Below are positions 9,264-18,156 of a stretch of 64,000 bases of DNA, one piece after another. Below the pieces are notes generated by a model. The model did no database searches, had not been told where the DNA came from, and worked only from the letters and a program-made list of their open reading frames with translations. Each line of letters starts with the position of its first letter. Position 1 is the first letter of the stretch. The position numbers and the translations under genes are program-made. This DNA is from an uncultured Verrucomicrobia subdivision 3 bacterium (GTDB lineage Bacteria; Verrucomicrobiota; Verrucomicrobiia; Limisphaerales; DASXHY01). The stretch lies in NCBI GenBank assembly GCA_937890005.1, contig CALBZA010000070.1, forward strand, positions 1 through 64,000. Reading direction: 5' to 3'.

Positions 9264-10232
9264 ATGCAAACGCAAGCATCCGTGTCTCTTTCTCCCGTCT
9301 GGCAGGATTACTTTGCCGATCCATTTGTCTGGCGCGCCGGTGACAGTTTTTACGCCATCGGCACCGGCAGAGATGAGGCAGATGGCAACCCGGGAAGTCG
9401 TGTCTTTCCGTTGCTTCGCTCAAACGATTTGCGGAAGTGGGAATCGCTCGAGTCTGCATTGATTCCGCCAGATCAATCTGTAGGCGTAAATTTTTGGGCG
9501 CCGGAAATCGCCGAGCATGATGGCGCGTTCTACCTCTATTACTCGGTCGGGTTCGGGGACAAAAACCATCAACTCCGCGTTGCGCGAAGTGAAAGACCCG
9601 GCGGGCCATATTGTGACACCGGCGTTCAATTGATTCGGCCGGATAAATGTTCCTTTGCGATCGACGCGCATCCGTTCCGGGACGACGACGGACAGTGGTA
9701 CCTCTTTTACGCACGCGACTTTCTGGATTGTGCGGAAGGGCATCGCGCGGGCACGGCGTTGATGGTGGCGCGGATGACTTCGATGACCTCGCTTGAGAAC
9801 GAAGGCCGCACGGTGCTGCGGGCGCGAAACGACTGGCAACGATTCGAAGCGAACCGTCTGATGTATGGCGCGGCGTGGGACTGGCACACGCTCGAAGGTC
9901 CGTTCGTGCGGAAACATGGTGGACGCTATTACTGCTTTTACAGTGGCGGTCGTTGGGAGAATGAAACCTACGGCGTCGATTACGGTGTCGCGGAAAATCC
10001 AATGGGACCGTTCTCCGATGCGGGAAATGAAACCGGACCGCGTGTGCTGCGAACGATTCCCGGCCGCCTCATTGGACCGGGGCACAATTCCATCGTCACC
10101 GGACCTGACGGCCACGATTACATCGTTTTTCACGCCTGGGATGTTGGGATGACAGCGCGACGGATGTTTGTCGAGCGGTTGATCTGGACGGAGGAAGGTC
10201 CGCGGGCGCAGTCGATGTTGTTGTGCGTCTGA
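9264..10232 (+). CDS. GH43-like family glycoside hydrolase
   Basis: A five-bladed beta-propeller glycosidase of 322 residues. The GH43-type triad is visible: Asp19 in YFADPFV (base), Asp134 in FAIDAHPF (pKa modulator) and Glu211 in HTLEGPFV (acid). Family members cleave arabinose, xylose or galactose linkages in plant or algal polysaccharides; the substrate here cannot be assigned. No signal peptide is seen from MQTQASVSL, so it may be cytoplasmic and act on imported oligosaccharides, although an unannotated upstream start cannot be excluded. It stands alone and diverges from the prenyl synthase. Confidence 0.85.
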   Translation: MQTQASVSLSPVWQDYFADPFVWRAGDSFYAIGTGRDEADGNPGSRVFPLLRSNDLRKWESLESALIPPDQSVGVNFWAPEIAEHDGAFYLYYSVGFGDKNHQLRVARSERPGGPYCDTGVQLIRPDKCSFAIDAHPFRDDDGQWYLFYARDFLDCAEGHRAGTALMVARMTSMTSLENEGRTVLRARNDWQRFEANRLMYGAAWDWHTLEGPFVRKHGGRYYCFYSGGRWENETYGVDYGVAENPMGPFSDAGNETGPRVLRTIPGRLIGPGHNSIVTGPDGHDYIVFHAWDVGMTARRMFVERLIWTEEGPRAQSMLLCV

Positions 10233-10300
10233 TGCGTGGCCATTTGTTTTGGGGTTAAGACCTCTGTTGCTTGAAGCGCACAGCAAACGAACGTTGCTGC

Positions 10301-10507
10301 ATGAAAACATTCTTATCCCTGACAGCGTTATTGGGCCTTCTGGCGTTCACAGGTTGTGCTTCCAACAGAGGGGGAACGGCTGATGATTTCGAAACGGTTT
10401 CCGACACGGGAATGTATGAATCCGGGACCGCGACTGACCTGCGAGAGCCGCATCCTGCGTTGACCCGTCCGGATCGCAGCGTTGGCCCCGTGATTCCTCC
10501 TCCCTGA
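10301..10507 (+). CDS. Small putative lipoprotein, 68 aa
   Basis: The start at MKTFLSLTALLGLLAFTGCA gives a type II signal peptide with lipobox AFTGC, so the mature protein would be a lipidated peptide of about 49 residues, acidic and ending in PPP. An upstream in-frame start exists at 10271 but would spoil the signal. It is 14 bases upstream of the next gene and opens the run of stress-type genes to 13716. Function is unknown. Confidence 0.75.
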   Translation: MKTFLSLTALLGLLAFTGCASNRGGTADDFETVSDTGMYESGTATDLREPHPALTRPDRSVGPVIPPP

Positions 10508-10521
10508 TCGAAAGGTATTCC

Positions 10522-10917
10522 ATGGAACAAAGACACACTGAGGAAGGACGTTTCAGCATCGGAGGCCGCGGCCTCGGAACTGTGACGGAAGAGATGGTTC
10601 GTGAACGTGCGAGCGAGATTGCGATCATGAACGGACGCAGCAAACACAAGGTGTTGGATACCGACATGGAGCAGGCCCGCCGCGAGTTGCTCGGGCAGGA
10701 ACGGTTGAATCCGGAAGCGTCCGATACGGAAAAACTGCCGGAGGAAGGACTCTGGCGGCTGGCTGGTGGCTCAACCGGCGAGCAGGTGGAAAACGTTCCT
10801 GCGCCGGACGAACAGACCTTCGCCGAAAAACTGGTGGAAGAGGGTGTCGCAGATGCTGAGCACGATCAGCAGGTGCAGGCGACTGAGGAAAGTTTGCGGC
10901 GGGAACGTCGTTCGTGA
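10522..10917 (+). CDS. Hydrophilic hypothetical protein, 131 aa
   Basis: A highly charged, soluble protein with no hydrophobic segment. The stretch at about residues 21-56 (EMVRERASEIAIMNGRSK followed by a helix ending RRELLG) loosely recalls short helical domains such as DUF2934, but the match is weak. The C-terminal half is rich in Glu and Gln, likely helical or disordered. It lies between a small lipoprotein gene and a small cysteine-rich protein gene on the same strand and is probably co-transcribed with them. Such hydrophilic proteins often accompany desiccation or oxidative-stress functions, which is only an inference here. Confidence 0.7.
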   Translation: MEQRHTEEGRFSIGGRGLGTVTEEMVRERASEIAIMNGRSKHKVLDTDMEQARRELLGQERLNPEASDTEKLPEEGLWRLAGGSTGEQVENVPAPDEQTFAEKLVEEGVADAEHDQQVQATEESLRRERRS

Positions 10918-10950
10918 GATCGGCGGGAGCTGCGTTGAGAAAGGGAAATT

Positions 10951-11181
10951 ATGCGATGTGAAGTTTGTGGAAACGATTATGACAAGGCGCTCGAAGTGGT
11001 GGTGAACGGGATCTCGCATTACTTCGATTGTTTCGAATGCGCGATTCATGCACTGGCCCCGGCCTGTTCTCATTGCGGCTGCCGGATCATTGGGCACGGA
11101 ATCGAGGCGGGCGGAAGCTTCTTCTGCTGCGCCAGCTGCGCCCATCACGAAGGTGTGATGGCAGTTTACGACCGTGCTTAA
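10951..11181 (+). CDS. Small zinc-ribbon-like protein, 76 aa
   Basis: A 76-residue protein with paired cysteines suited to binding zinc: CEVC near the start, CFEC around residues 27-30, CSHCGC around 39-44 and a CCASCAHH cluster near the end. The start has an AAGGGAA ribosome-binding site. It is followed after five bases by the SDR gene. The composition resembles small metallothionein-like or zinc-ribbon proteins; a partner or nucleic-acid role cannot be decided from sequence. Confidence 0.8.
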   Translation: MRCEVCGNDYDKALEVVVNGISHYFDCFECAIHALAPACSHCGCRIIGHGIEAGGSFFCCASCAHHEGVMAVYDRA

Positions 11182-11186
11182 CTACT

Positions 11187-12059
11187 ATGGCCAGGAAAAA
11201 GGCTCCTCAGAAAAAGACGTTTCCCGCGCAAACACAGTCCCGGCAGCCCGGCCGGGAAAAGGAAATGTCGCCACGGGCAAAGCACATCCCTTCCGAGTAC
11301 CGCGGCAGCGGCAAATTGAAAGGACAGGCGGCGTTGATCACTGGCGGCGATTCCGGCATCGGGCGTGCCGTGGCGATTCTGTTCGCAAAAGAAGGCGCCG
11401 ATGTTTGCGTCACTTACCTCGACGAACACGATGACGCAAAGGAGACGAAACGACTTGTGGAAGCGGAAGGACGGAAGTGTTTGTTGATCGCTGGAGACAT
11501 CGGATGGGAATCGACCTGTGCGGACATGGTTGAGCGAACCGTGAAGGAGTTCGGCCGACTGGATATTCTGGTGAACAACGCGGCGGAACAGCATCCCAGG
11601 GAAAGCATCGAGCAGATCAGCCGGGAACAGCTCGAACGAACTTTTCGAACGAATATCTTCGCGCAGTTCTTTTTCGTAAAGGCCGCGTTGAAATATCTCA
11701 AACCCGGCTCGGCGATCATCAACACGGCGTCAGTGACTGCCTATCGCGGGAGCAGTCATCTGCTGGATTATTCGTCCACGAAAGGCGCGATTGTCAGCTT
11801 CACGCGGTCTCTCGCCGAATCGCTGGCCGAAAAAGGCATTCGGGTGAACGGCGTTGCGCCGGGGCCGATCTGGACACCGCTCATTCCTTCAACTTTCCCT
11901 GCCGAAAAAGTGGAAAAGTTCGGTTCTGATGTTCCTTTGAAGCGCGCAGGGCAGCCGATGGAGGTGGCGCCCAGCTACGTGTTTCTCGCTTCGAGCGATT
12001 CGTCTTACATGACCGGACAGGTCCTTCATCCCAACGGCGGCGAAATCATCAATGGCTAA
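11187..12059 (+). CDS. Short-chain dehydrogenase/reductase (YghA-like)
   Basis: A classical SDR oxidoreductase of 290 residues with an N-terminal basic extension of about 40 residues, as in the YghA / glucose-ribitol dehydrogenase group. The NAD(P)-binding motif is TGGDSGIG, the NNAA motif is present (LVNNAAEQHP), and the catalytic Ser and YxxxK lie in INTASVT and DYSSTKGA. The conserved VAPGPIWTPL follows. The substrate is unknown; relatives are linked to stress and often sit beside small stress proteins, as here. The start is the ATG just after the zinc-ribbon gene; a longer frame overlapping that gene is rejected. Its end overlaps the next gene by eight bases. Confidence 0.92.
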   Translation: MARKKAPQKKTFPAQTQSRQPGREKEMSPRAKHIPSEYRGSGKLKGQAALITGGDSGIGRAVAILFAKEGADVCVTYLDEHDDAKETKRLVEAEGRKCLLIAGDIGWESTCADMVERTVKEFGRLDILVNNAAEQHPRESIEQISREQLERTFRTNIFAQFFFVKAALKYLKPGSAIINTASVTAYRGSSHLLDYSSTKGAIVSFTRSLAESLAEKGIRVNGVAPGPIWTPLIPSTFPAEKVEKFGSDVPLKRAGQPMEVAPSYVFLASSDSSYMTGQVLHPNGGEIING

Positions 12060-12897
12060 CATCAGGATCGATCGTAACGGCGTTGCCGCTGGCAAACTTC
12101 GCGGCGGCGCGCATCATATTCAATCGCGATCCCGCATCAAACATCTCGGCCGCAGGCCGCGGCTCAGGTTTGAATGGACGGAAACGATCTCGGACGATCA
12201 ATGGGAAACGTATCGCGACGCAATCCACGCGCTGAGAGCTGCCGGGCTCGAAGTAATGCTTGGCGGCGGCTTTGCCATGGCGAGCTACACCGGACGCTGG
12301 CGCAATACCAAGGACATCGACTTTTACATTCTGGAAAAACATCGCGAACAGGCCGTCGCGGCGCTTGCCCAGGCTGGATTTCAGGATTACTTCGAAACGC
12401 TTCCTTACGATCGGAAATGGATTTATCGCAGCACGCGCGGCGGAGTGATCGTGGACATCATCTGGGCGATGGCGAATCAGCGTGCCCAGGTGGATGAACG
12501 TTGGTTTGATGGCGCCCCGGAAATATCCATTCGCGGCGAGCGGCTGAAGGTCGTTCCGATGGAGGAATTCGTCTGGTGCAAACTCTACATCCTCCAGCGG
12601 GATCATTGCGACTGGACGGATGTCATGAACGTGCTCTTCGCTGCCGGTTCGAAGATGGATTGGGATTATTTGTTGTGGCGACTCGGGGAAGACTGGGCGC
12701 TGCTGAAAAGCCTGCTGACGTTGTACGGCTGGGTATGTCCGCGTCAGGCGGCTCGGTTGCCGGAGTCGCTGAGAAAACGGCTCAAGCTGGACAAGCCTGT
12801 TGCGCCCCGACGTCGAAAATACAATCGCATCCGGCTGCTGGACAGTCGCGACTGGTTTGCCGCGCTGCTGACACACAATCAACCGCTGGCCGTGTGA
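12052..12897 (+). CDS. Nucleotidyltransferase-superfamily protein
   Basis: A 281-residue protein whose core (about residues 60-190) looks like a pol-beta-type nucleotidyltransferase: GGGFAMASYTGRWRNTKDID supplies the glycine loop, Arg-Thr-Lys-Asp and the DxD-like DIDF metal site, and VIVDIIW supplies a later Asp. It resembles the AbiEii/toxin-like or UTP-dependent sugar nucleotidyltransferase groups rather than a polymerase. The first ATG overlaps the SDR stop, implying coupling; an internal start closer to the core is possible because residues 1-40 are basic and poorly ordered. No antitoxin partner is adjacent, so a toxin role is not favoured. Confidence 0.75.
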   Translation: MANIRIDRNGVAAGKLRGGAHHIQSRSRIKHLGRRPRLRFEWTETISDDQWETYRDAIHALRAAGLEVMLGGGFAMASYTGRWRNTKDIDFYILEKHREQAVAALAQAGFQDYFETLPYDRKWIYRSTRGGVIVDIIWAMANQRAQVDERWFDGAPEISIRGERLKVVPMEEFVWCKLYILQRDHCDWTDVMNVLFAAGSKMDWDYLLWRLGEDWALLKSLLTLYGWVCPRQAARLPESLRKRLKLDKPVAPRRRKYNRIRLLDSRDWFAALLTHNQPLAV

Positions 12898-12906
12898 AAG
12901 GACACC

Positions 12907-13716
12907 ATGCTGATCGGAACGATGAACCATCCCGCCCGCGACGTTCTCAAGGAGGTCGAGTGGATCGCAGCGATGGGCTTCGATTTCATCGATCTCACGC
13001 TGGAGCCTCCCGCAGCCTTGCCTGCCCGGATCGATGTGAAAGCGCTGGGCGAACTGATTCGCAAACACAACCTCCAGGTCGTCGGGCACACGGCCTATTA
13101 CATTCCGATCTGCAGTCCGTTTGAATCGATTCGCAGGGCCGCGGTGGAGGAATTGAAGGAATGCGTGGCGGCGTTTGCGCAGCTCGGGACGAAATGGATG
13201 AACATCCATCCGGATCGCATCGCCCCGATGCACGACCGGAAATTCATCATCGATCGCAATCTGCAAAGTCTTCGCGAATTGTTCGTCGTCGCGGACAAGG
13301 TTGGCGTCGGGTTGATGATTGAGAATCTTCCCGGAAGCTTCAACACGGTGAAGCAATTGTCGGAACTGCTCGATCCGTTGCCGCAGCTCGGACTGCATCT
13401 CGACATCGGCCACGCGAATCTGCTGACGGATTACAACACGACCGACGAGATCCTGAAGGCGTATGGCACGCGTTTGAAGCATGTGCATCTGCACGACAAC
13501 AAGGGTGGCAGCGCGGACCTTCATCTGCCGCTTGGCGCCGGGAGCATTGAGTTGGACTACTACATTCGCGCGCTGCAGCAGAGTGGTTATGATGGAACGA
13601 TCACGCTCGAAGTGTTCACGCCGGACCGGCATCACCTCGATTACAGCCGCGAAGTGCTTCGGAGAACCTGGAACGAATGCGCTGCTGCTCCAGCGAAACG
13701 CGTGAAAGCGAAATGA
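12907..13716 (+). CDS. Sugar phosphate isomerase/epimerase-type TIM barrel
   Basis: A 269-residue protein of the AP-endonuclease-2 / xylose-isomerase-like TIM-barrel family. It shows the expected metal-ligand positions: His in VVGHTAYY, His in NIHPDR, Glu in MIENLPG, the LHLDIGHA motif, HVHLHDN, and Glu in TLEVF. Such enzymes isomerise or epimerise sugars, inositols or hydroxypyruvate; the substrate cannot be assigned. It follows the nucleotidyltransferase by nine bases and ends the co-directional run that began at 10301. Confidence 0.85.
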   Translation: MLIGTMNHPARDVLKEVEWIAAMGFDFIDLTLEPPAALPARIDVKALGELIRKHNLQVVGHTAYYIPICSPFESIRRAAVEELKECVAAFAQLGTKWMNIHPDRIAPMHDRKFIIDRNLQSLRELFVVADKVGVGLMIENLPGSFNTVKQLSELLDPLPQLGLHLDIGHANLLTDYNTTDEILKAYGTRLKHVHLHDNKGGSADLHLPLGAGSIELDYYIRALQQSGYDGTITLEVFTPDRHHLDYSREVLRRTWNECAAAPAKRVKAK

Positions 13717-14054
13717 ATATTCGCGCTGATCTGAATCAGTTGTCGGTCTGGACGAACGCACGCTCTCATTAACACCGCGCTTGAGCGCGGTGATCGCGAT
13801 GCAGCCGATTAAGCTGTTTTTAAACAGCTTTCAAAAAGCCGTTGAAACGGCTGTGTTAAAACACGTCCAACTTCACCGCACTGAAGCACGGTGTTAATGA
13901 GAGTTCTGTTTCGCGAATAACGGGTGTTTTCCGGTTCGCGCAATACACCCGACTTGATTCCGGCGTCAGCGCGAATCAAATTCCGCCAGTTATTGAATAA
14001 TGCCGCGCTGGGCCACGTCGTTGAACCGTCGCGCCTGCGGGCAGTCCAATCATT
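13717..14054. other. 338-base gap containing a compound palindrome
   Basis: No gene is visible here. Positions 13763-13903 hold the structured element described separately. The remainder, 13904-14054, is unstructured upstream sequence of the AsmA-like gene. Confidence 0.6.
13763..13903. repeat. MITE/REP-like element with 15-bp terminal inverted repeats
   Basis: The ends CTCTCATTAACACCG (13763-13777) and CGGTGTTAATGAGAG (13889-13903) are perfect inverted repeats. Inside are a perfect 8-bp hairpin with tetraloop TTGA (13773-13792), a 9-bp hairpin (13811-13830), a 7-bp hairpin (13837-13852) and a decayed hairpin (13874-13893) that mirrors the first. There is no coding capacity. The layout fits a non-autonomous palindromic mobile element or a highly folded RNA. 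Confidence 0.8.
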
Positions 14055-17000
14055 ATGAACGAACGATCCGAAGTAAAAACTGAGAAACGTCCGCGCCGGT
14101 TTCTACGTGTTTTGCTTGGCCTGGCGTTGGTGGCTGTGGTTGTGCTGGTCGCCGGTTATTTCGTGGTCACCAGTTCCTCTTTCCTGAAGGGAACCATCCT
14201 TCCCCGCGTCAGCAAGGAGTTGAACGCCGAGATCACCGTCAGTGATGCTTCGATCCATCCATTCAGCTCGGTGACCCTCAAGGATCTGAAAGTCACGCCG
14301 AACGGCCGCGAGACGCTTGTGACGGCGGCGGAACTGAAGGCGCGTTACGGACTGTGGGACATTCTTCGCGGCAAGATTCTTGTCGAGGAGGTCAGTGTCG
14401 TTTCTCCGACTGTTCATATCGTTGAACGCGCTGACGGCACCAGCAACCTGGATCCGATCCTGAACAAGGAATCGACGGATGAGGATGACGACGACGAAAA
14501 GTCGAAAGAGGAATCTGGGGAACCGGCACGGCTGGATATTCGAAAGGTGATCCTGTCCAACGCCACTGTGCGGCAGGAGAAACAGCGCGCGGACGGTCAG
14601 CGTGAACTTGCTGAGATCACCGGCTTGAATTTCACCTTGTCCAATCTCAAGAACGGTGACAGCGGGAAGGTTTCCATCAGCGCAAATGTCGCGGTCAACA
14701 ATCCGCCAGAAGAGTCCTCCGCGGGCGGCGTGTTGAATGCGACGGTAAATGGCGATTACGTCTTTGCACTTTCTTCCGATCTGTCGCCACTTTCGTTGAA
14801 AGGCGATCTGCGACTGGATGTGAAACGGGCCGAAGGAGCCTTTGCGGCATTCGACACGTTTAATGCAGTCTTTGGGTCCGACATAGCGCCGACGGAAATC
14901 AAGCAGCTCTCGCTTGTGTTCCGGAAAGCACAGGAACAGCTGGGTGAACTGCGTGTCAGCGGGCCGGTTAATTTGGAAAAAGTGGAAGGCACTTTGAATG
15001 TGGAGTTGGCTTCCATCGATCGCAGGCTGCTGAACCTTGTCGGCGCGGCGGAAGGAATTGATTTCGGTACAACGGCGATCAACAGCACCAACACGATCCA
15101 GCTCGCCAACGAGGGGAAGAAGATTTCGGTGAACGGCCGGTTCGCCGCAGATCGGCTTCAAGTGATTCAGACGAATCAATCGACACCGACGCTCGATCTG
15201 TCCGCGGATTATGATGTGCTGGTGGATTCTGATGCCGGCAATGCTGTGATCCGGACCCTGACGCTCAAGGGACTTCGTGACGGGCGCCAGTTTCTTCGCG
15301 GTGAACTGAGCAGCCCGATGAACATTTCGCTGGGCGGCGAAGGCGAGTCGCTTGGCGATTCGTCATTCAATCTTACACTCGACTCGCTTGACCTCGCCGA
15401 TTGGAAGGCATTTACCGGCGGAATAACGGAAGGAAGGGTGAAGGCAACAGTCGCGCTGCTTTCACGTCAGGGTGGAAAACAGCTTCAGCTCAAAGCGGCA
15501 TCGCAGTTGTCGAATATCGCTCCCATTGCCGGTGACAAGAAACTGGCCTCGGCATTGATCGAAACTGACATGGCGGTTGATCTCGGTGGCAGCGAGCAGC
15601 AGACGATCAAGGGCGGTATTCAGTTGAGCAACCTGGTGGTGTCGGATCCTTCTGGATCCATTCCGCCAAAACCGCTGGAGCTGAAACTCGCGATCGATAC
15701 CACGCTCGCGACCAATTTCGTTGAATTGCGTCAGCTGCTGCTCTCGCTCACGCCGACTGAACGCGCGCGAAACGAGTTGCTGCTCGCGGGGCGCATCGAC
15801 AGTTCCAATCCGGACGCGATTACTGGAAATCTCAAGCTGAGTTCCGACGGCCTCGATCTCACGGCTTATTACGATCTTGTTGGCGCGAATACGAACAATG
15901 CGACCGGCTCAGCTGCGAGCGAGGGGTCGGGCGAAGGCACAACGTCGGAGCCGCAGACGGATTCGTCAGCGGTGACCACGCTGCCGTTCCGGAATTTCAA
16001 AGCTGAGGCGCAGATTGCGAAATTTTATCTGCGTGAAATTGCAGCCTCCAATCTGGTTGCCGCAATTCATCTGGATGGAGGACGGGTGCAGCTGAAGCCG
16101 TTTGAGATGACGCTGAACGGCGCACCGATGACTGCAGACGCGGACATCGATCTCAGTGTTCCGGGTTACAAATACGCGCTGGCGTTCAAGCTGGATCAGG
16201 TTCCGTTTGCGCCGCTGGTGAACACCTTTGCGCCTGAACGAAAAGGGGAGCTGGGTGGCACGTTGTTCGCCGACGGCCAAATCAAGGGCGTCGGCACTGA
16301 CGGAGCCAGCCTTCAGAAAACGCTCGACGGACATTTCCAGTTTGGAACCACGAACCTGAATCTGTCCGCATCCAACATTCGCAGCCCGATCCTGAAATTG
16401 ATCGTCAGCACCATCGCGATGGTGCCGCAGCTGGCGCAGAATCCGTCCGCGGGACTTGGCAGTCTCATTGGGGGAGTGACCGGCAGTCTGACCCGCGGCA
16501 TGGTGGGAGGCTTGAGCGGCGACATGACCAATTCGCCCATCGACGTGATTGCGATGCGAGGTGTTGCGGGTAACGGCGCGGTGGAAATTCAGGAAGCGAC
16601 CGTTCGCAGCACGGTCTTTCGCGCGGATGTGAAAGGAACGGTCACGCTCGCTCCGGTGCTGACCAATTCCTCAATCAATTTCCCGGTTTCCGTCGCGCTG
16701 GTTCGACCGGTCGCCGAACGCATTCGAATGGTTCCGGCGAACACACCGACCAACGCAACTTACGTGGCTCTGCCGGATTTCTTTTCGATGGGTGGAACGG
16801 TCGGCAATCCGACCCCCAAATATGACGCCAAAGCGCTTGCCGGCTCGGTGCTTCAGCAGGTCGGCGGTTTGATACCTGGCGCTTCGGCAACCAACTCGCC
16901 CGTCGGAAATGTGATTCAGGGACTTGGAACGTTGTTGGGGGGGAATCGTTCCGCGGCGCAGACAAATCAGAATCAGAGTGTTCCGCCGTCTGGTACGATT

Positions 17001-17102
17001 TCGTCGCCTGCTCCTGATGGGGCCAACACCAATGCGCCCGCGCCGACAAATTCGTCTCCGTTGGGTGATATTCTCCGGCAGCTCGGACCCAAGGCGAAGT
17101 GA
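14055..17102 (+). CDS. AsmA-family protein, 1015 aa
   Basis: A large envelope protein with an N-terminal basic stretch and one membrane anchor at about residues 19-40, followed by a long periplasmic beta-rich region. The N-terminal AsmA/DUF748-like segment (SKELNAEITVSDASIHPFSS) and a C-terminal AsmA-like segment (KTLDGHFQFGTTNLNLSASN, about residues 750-850) are recognisable. AsmA-like proteins are thought to bridge inner and outer membranes and assist phospholipid transport. The tail is low-complexity, rich in Asn, Pro and Thr. It is monocistronic, with rpoZ 150 bases downstream. Confidence 0.85.
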   Translation: MNERSEVKTEKRPRRFLRVLLGLALVAVVVLVAGYFVVTSSSFLKGTILPRVSKELNAEITVSDASIHPFSSVTLKDLKVTPNGRETLVTAAELKARYGLWDILRGKILVEEVSVVSPTVHIVERADGTSNLDPILNKESTDEDDDDEKSKEESGEPARLDIRKVILSNATVRQEKQRADGQRELAEITGLNFTLSNLKNGDSGKVSISANVAVNNPPEESSAGGVLNATVNGDYVFALSSDLSPLSLKGDLRLDVKRAEGAFAAFDTFNAVFGSDIAPTEIKQLSLVFRKAQEQLGELRVSGPVNLEKVEGTLNVELASIDRRLLNLVGAAEGIDFGTTAINSTNTIQLANEGKKISVNGRFAADRLQVIQTNQSTPTLDLSADYDVLVDSDAGNAVIRTLTLKGLRDGRQFLRGELSSPMNISLGGEGESLGDSSFNLTLDSLDLADWKAFTGGITEGRVKATVALLSRQGGKQLQLKAASQLSNIAPIAGDKKLASALIETDMAVDLGGSEQQTIKGGIQLSNLVVSDPSGSIPPKPLELKLAIDTTLATNFVELRQLLLSLTPTERARNELLLAGRIDSSNPDAITGNLKLSSDGLDLTAYYDLVGANTNNATGSAASEGSGEGTTSEPQTDSSAVTTLPFRNFKAEAQIAKFYLREIAASNLVAAIHLDGGRVQLKPFEMTLNGAPMTADADIDLSVPGYKYALAFKLDQVPFAPLVNTFAPERKGELGGTLFADGQIKGVGTDGASLQKTLDGHFQFGTTNLNLSASNIRSPILKLIVSTIAMVPQLAQNPSAGLGSLIGGVTGSLTRGMVGGLSGDMTNSPIDVIAMRGVAGNGAVEIQEATVRSTVFRADVKGTVTLAPVLTNSSINFPVSVALVRPVAERIRMVPANTPTNATYVALPDFFSMGGTVGNPTPKYDAKALAGSVLQQVGGLIPGASATNSPVGNVIQGLGTLLGGNRSAAQTNQNQSVPPSGTISSPAPDGANTNAPAPTNSSPLGDILRQLGPKAK

Positions 17103-17252
17103 GCCGCACCGCGAGTTTGGATCGGATCTCTCTATAAGGAAGGCTGGAAAGCCTGCGCGACATTCGAGTTGAAGATGTTTGACCGGAATTTTGAGATTGC
17201 AATCACTTGCGTCCAAGCTACCTTACGGCGCTCGAATTTCTGAGGATTTGCT

Positions 17253-17507
17253 TTGAACTCTGAACTGACAAAAAAGGCATTGGAGAAGGTTGGTAACCCC
17301 AACATTCTGATCAATCTGGTATCCCGTCGCGTGCGGCAGCTGAATTCCGGTGCGGGCGCCATGAGCCGGCCGCTGATTGCTGATCCCGGAAACCTCGGCG
17401 CTGCCGACATCGCGTTGATCGAGATTTTGGAAGACAAGATCGGGTATGACCTTCCTGAGATTGTCGAACTGACACGTCCCAGCGCGAAGAAAAAGAAGAA
17501 GGCTTAA
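17253..17507 (+). CDS. rpoZ: RNA polymerase omega subunit
   Basis: An 84-residue omega subunit, which binds and folds beta-prime in RNA polymerase. The conserved segment ILINLVSRRVRQLNSG and the following RPLI are present. The tail is Lys-rich (AKKKKKA). The start is a TTG preceded by TGAGGA seven bases upstream; no in-frame ATG exists before the conserved core, so the TTG is accepted. It lies 58 bases before smpB, with a hairpin between them. Confidence 0.9.
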   Translation: MNSELTKKALEKVGNPNILINLVSRRVRQLNSGAGAMSRPLIADPGNLGAADIALIEILEDKIGYDLPEIVELTRPSAKKKKKA

Positions 17508-17531
17508 GGCCGCCCTGATCATTTGCAAGCC

Positions 17532-17565
17532 AGCCAGAAGGGCGACCTTCTGGCTGTTGTTGTTT
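17532..17565 (+). terminator. Hairpin with T-rich tail between rpoZ and smpB
   Basis: A perfect 10-bp stem (AGCCAGAAGG at 17532-17541, CCTTCTGGCT at 17546-17555) with tetraloop GCGA is followed by GTTGTTGTTT, and the next base is the smpB start. It would terminate rpoZ transcripts or, sitting just before smpB, limit read-through into it. Confidence 0.75.
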
Positions 17566-18021
17566 ATGGCTGAAATCGTCACCAATTCCAAAGCGCGTCG
17601 CGACTATCACATCCTCGAAACGTTCGAGGCTGGAATTGTCCTGAAGGGAACCGAAGTAAAGGCGCTTCGGGCCGGCAGGGGACAGATCAGCGACGCTTTT
17701 GCCCGCGTCGAGAACGATCAGGTGTTTCTCTACAACACGCACATCGACGAATATTCGCACGGGAACCTGAACAATCATCAGCCGAAGGCGCCGCGCAAAC
17801 TTCTCCTGCACAAGGCGGAGATCCGGAAGTTGTTTGGACTGGGATCGGTCAAAGGCAACGCACTCGTACCCCTGGCGCTCTACTGGAAGAACGGGAAGGT
17901 GAAAGTCCAATTGGGCGTAGGGAAGGGAAAAGCCGAATACGACAAGCGCGAGGATTTGAAGAAGAAGGAAGCGGATCGTGAATTGAAACGCGCCACGATG
18001 CATCGGTTCAAGGCGAGGTAG
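17566..18021 (+). CDS. smpB: SsrA-binding protein SmpB
   Basis: tmRNA-binding protein of trans-translation, 151 residues, the usual length. It begins with the conserved NSKARRDYHILETFEAGIVL, continues with LKGTEVKALRAGR, YNTHIDEYSHGN and the basic GKGKAEYDKREDLKKKEADR tail that enters the decoding site. The ATG at 17566 is used; TTG codons nine bases upstream are unlikely. The terminator-like hairpin abuts the start, so no Shine-Dalgarno sequence is visible. No tmRNA gene was seen in the window. Confidence 0.97.
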   Translation: MAEIVTNSKARRDYHILETFEAGIVLKGTEVKALRAGRGQISDAFARVENDQVFLYNTHIDEYSHGNLNNHQPKAPRKLLLHKAEIRKLFGLGSVKGNALVPLALYWKNGKVKVQLGVGKGKAEYDKREDLKKKEADRELKRATMHRFKAR

Positions 18022-18096
18022 ATTCAACGCAGAGGCGCAAAGGACGGGAAGGGAGAGAAGTTTTGAGGGGTCCAGCCGTGAACATCTGAACCGAAT

Positions 18097-18137
18097 TTAA
18101 AAAACAAAAGCGCTGAACTGTTTCCAGTTCAGCGCTT
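18097..18137 (-). terminator. Intrinsic terminator of rpmB
   Basis: A perfect 13-bp stem (AAGCGCTGAACTG at 18108-18120, CAGTTCAGCGCTT at 18125-18137) is followed, read on the minus strand, by TTTTGTTTTTT. It lies 19 bases past the rpmB stop. Confidence 0.9.
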
Positions 18138-18156
18138 GCAAATGATCGGATGCTTT

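Noticed and set aside
9097..10002. N-terminal extension of the prenyl synthase frame
   Set aside because: It would run antisense through the whole GH43 catalytic core; the protein begins normally at MSSKRS.
12052..12897. Toxin of an AbiEii-type toxin-antitoxin pair
   Set aside because: The neighbours are an SDR and a TIM-barrel isomerase; no antitoxin-like gene is adjacent.
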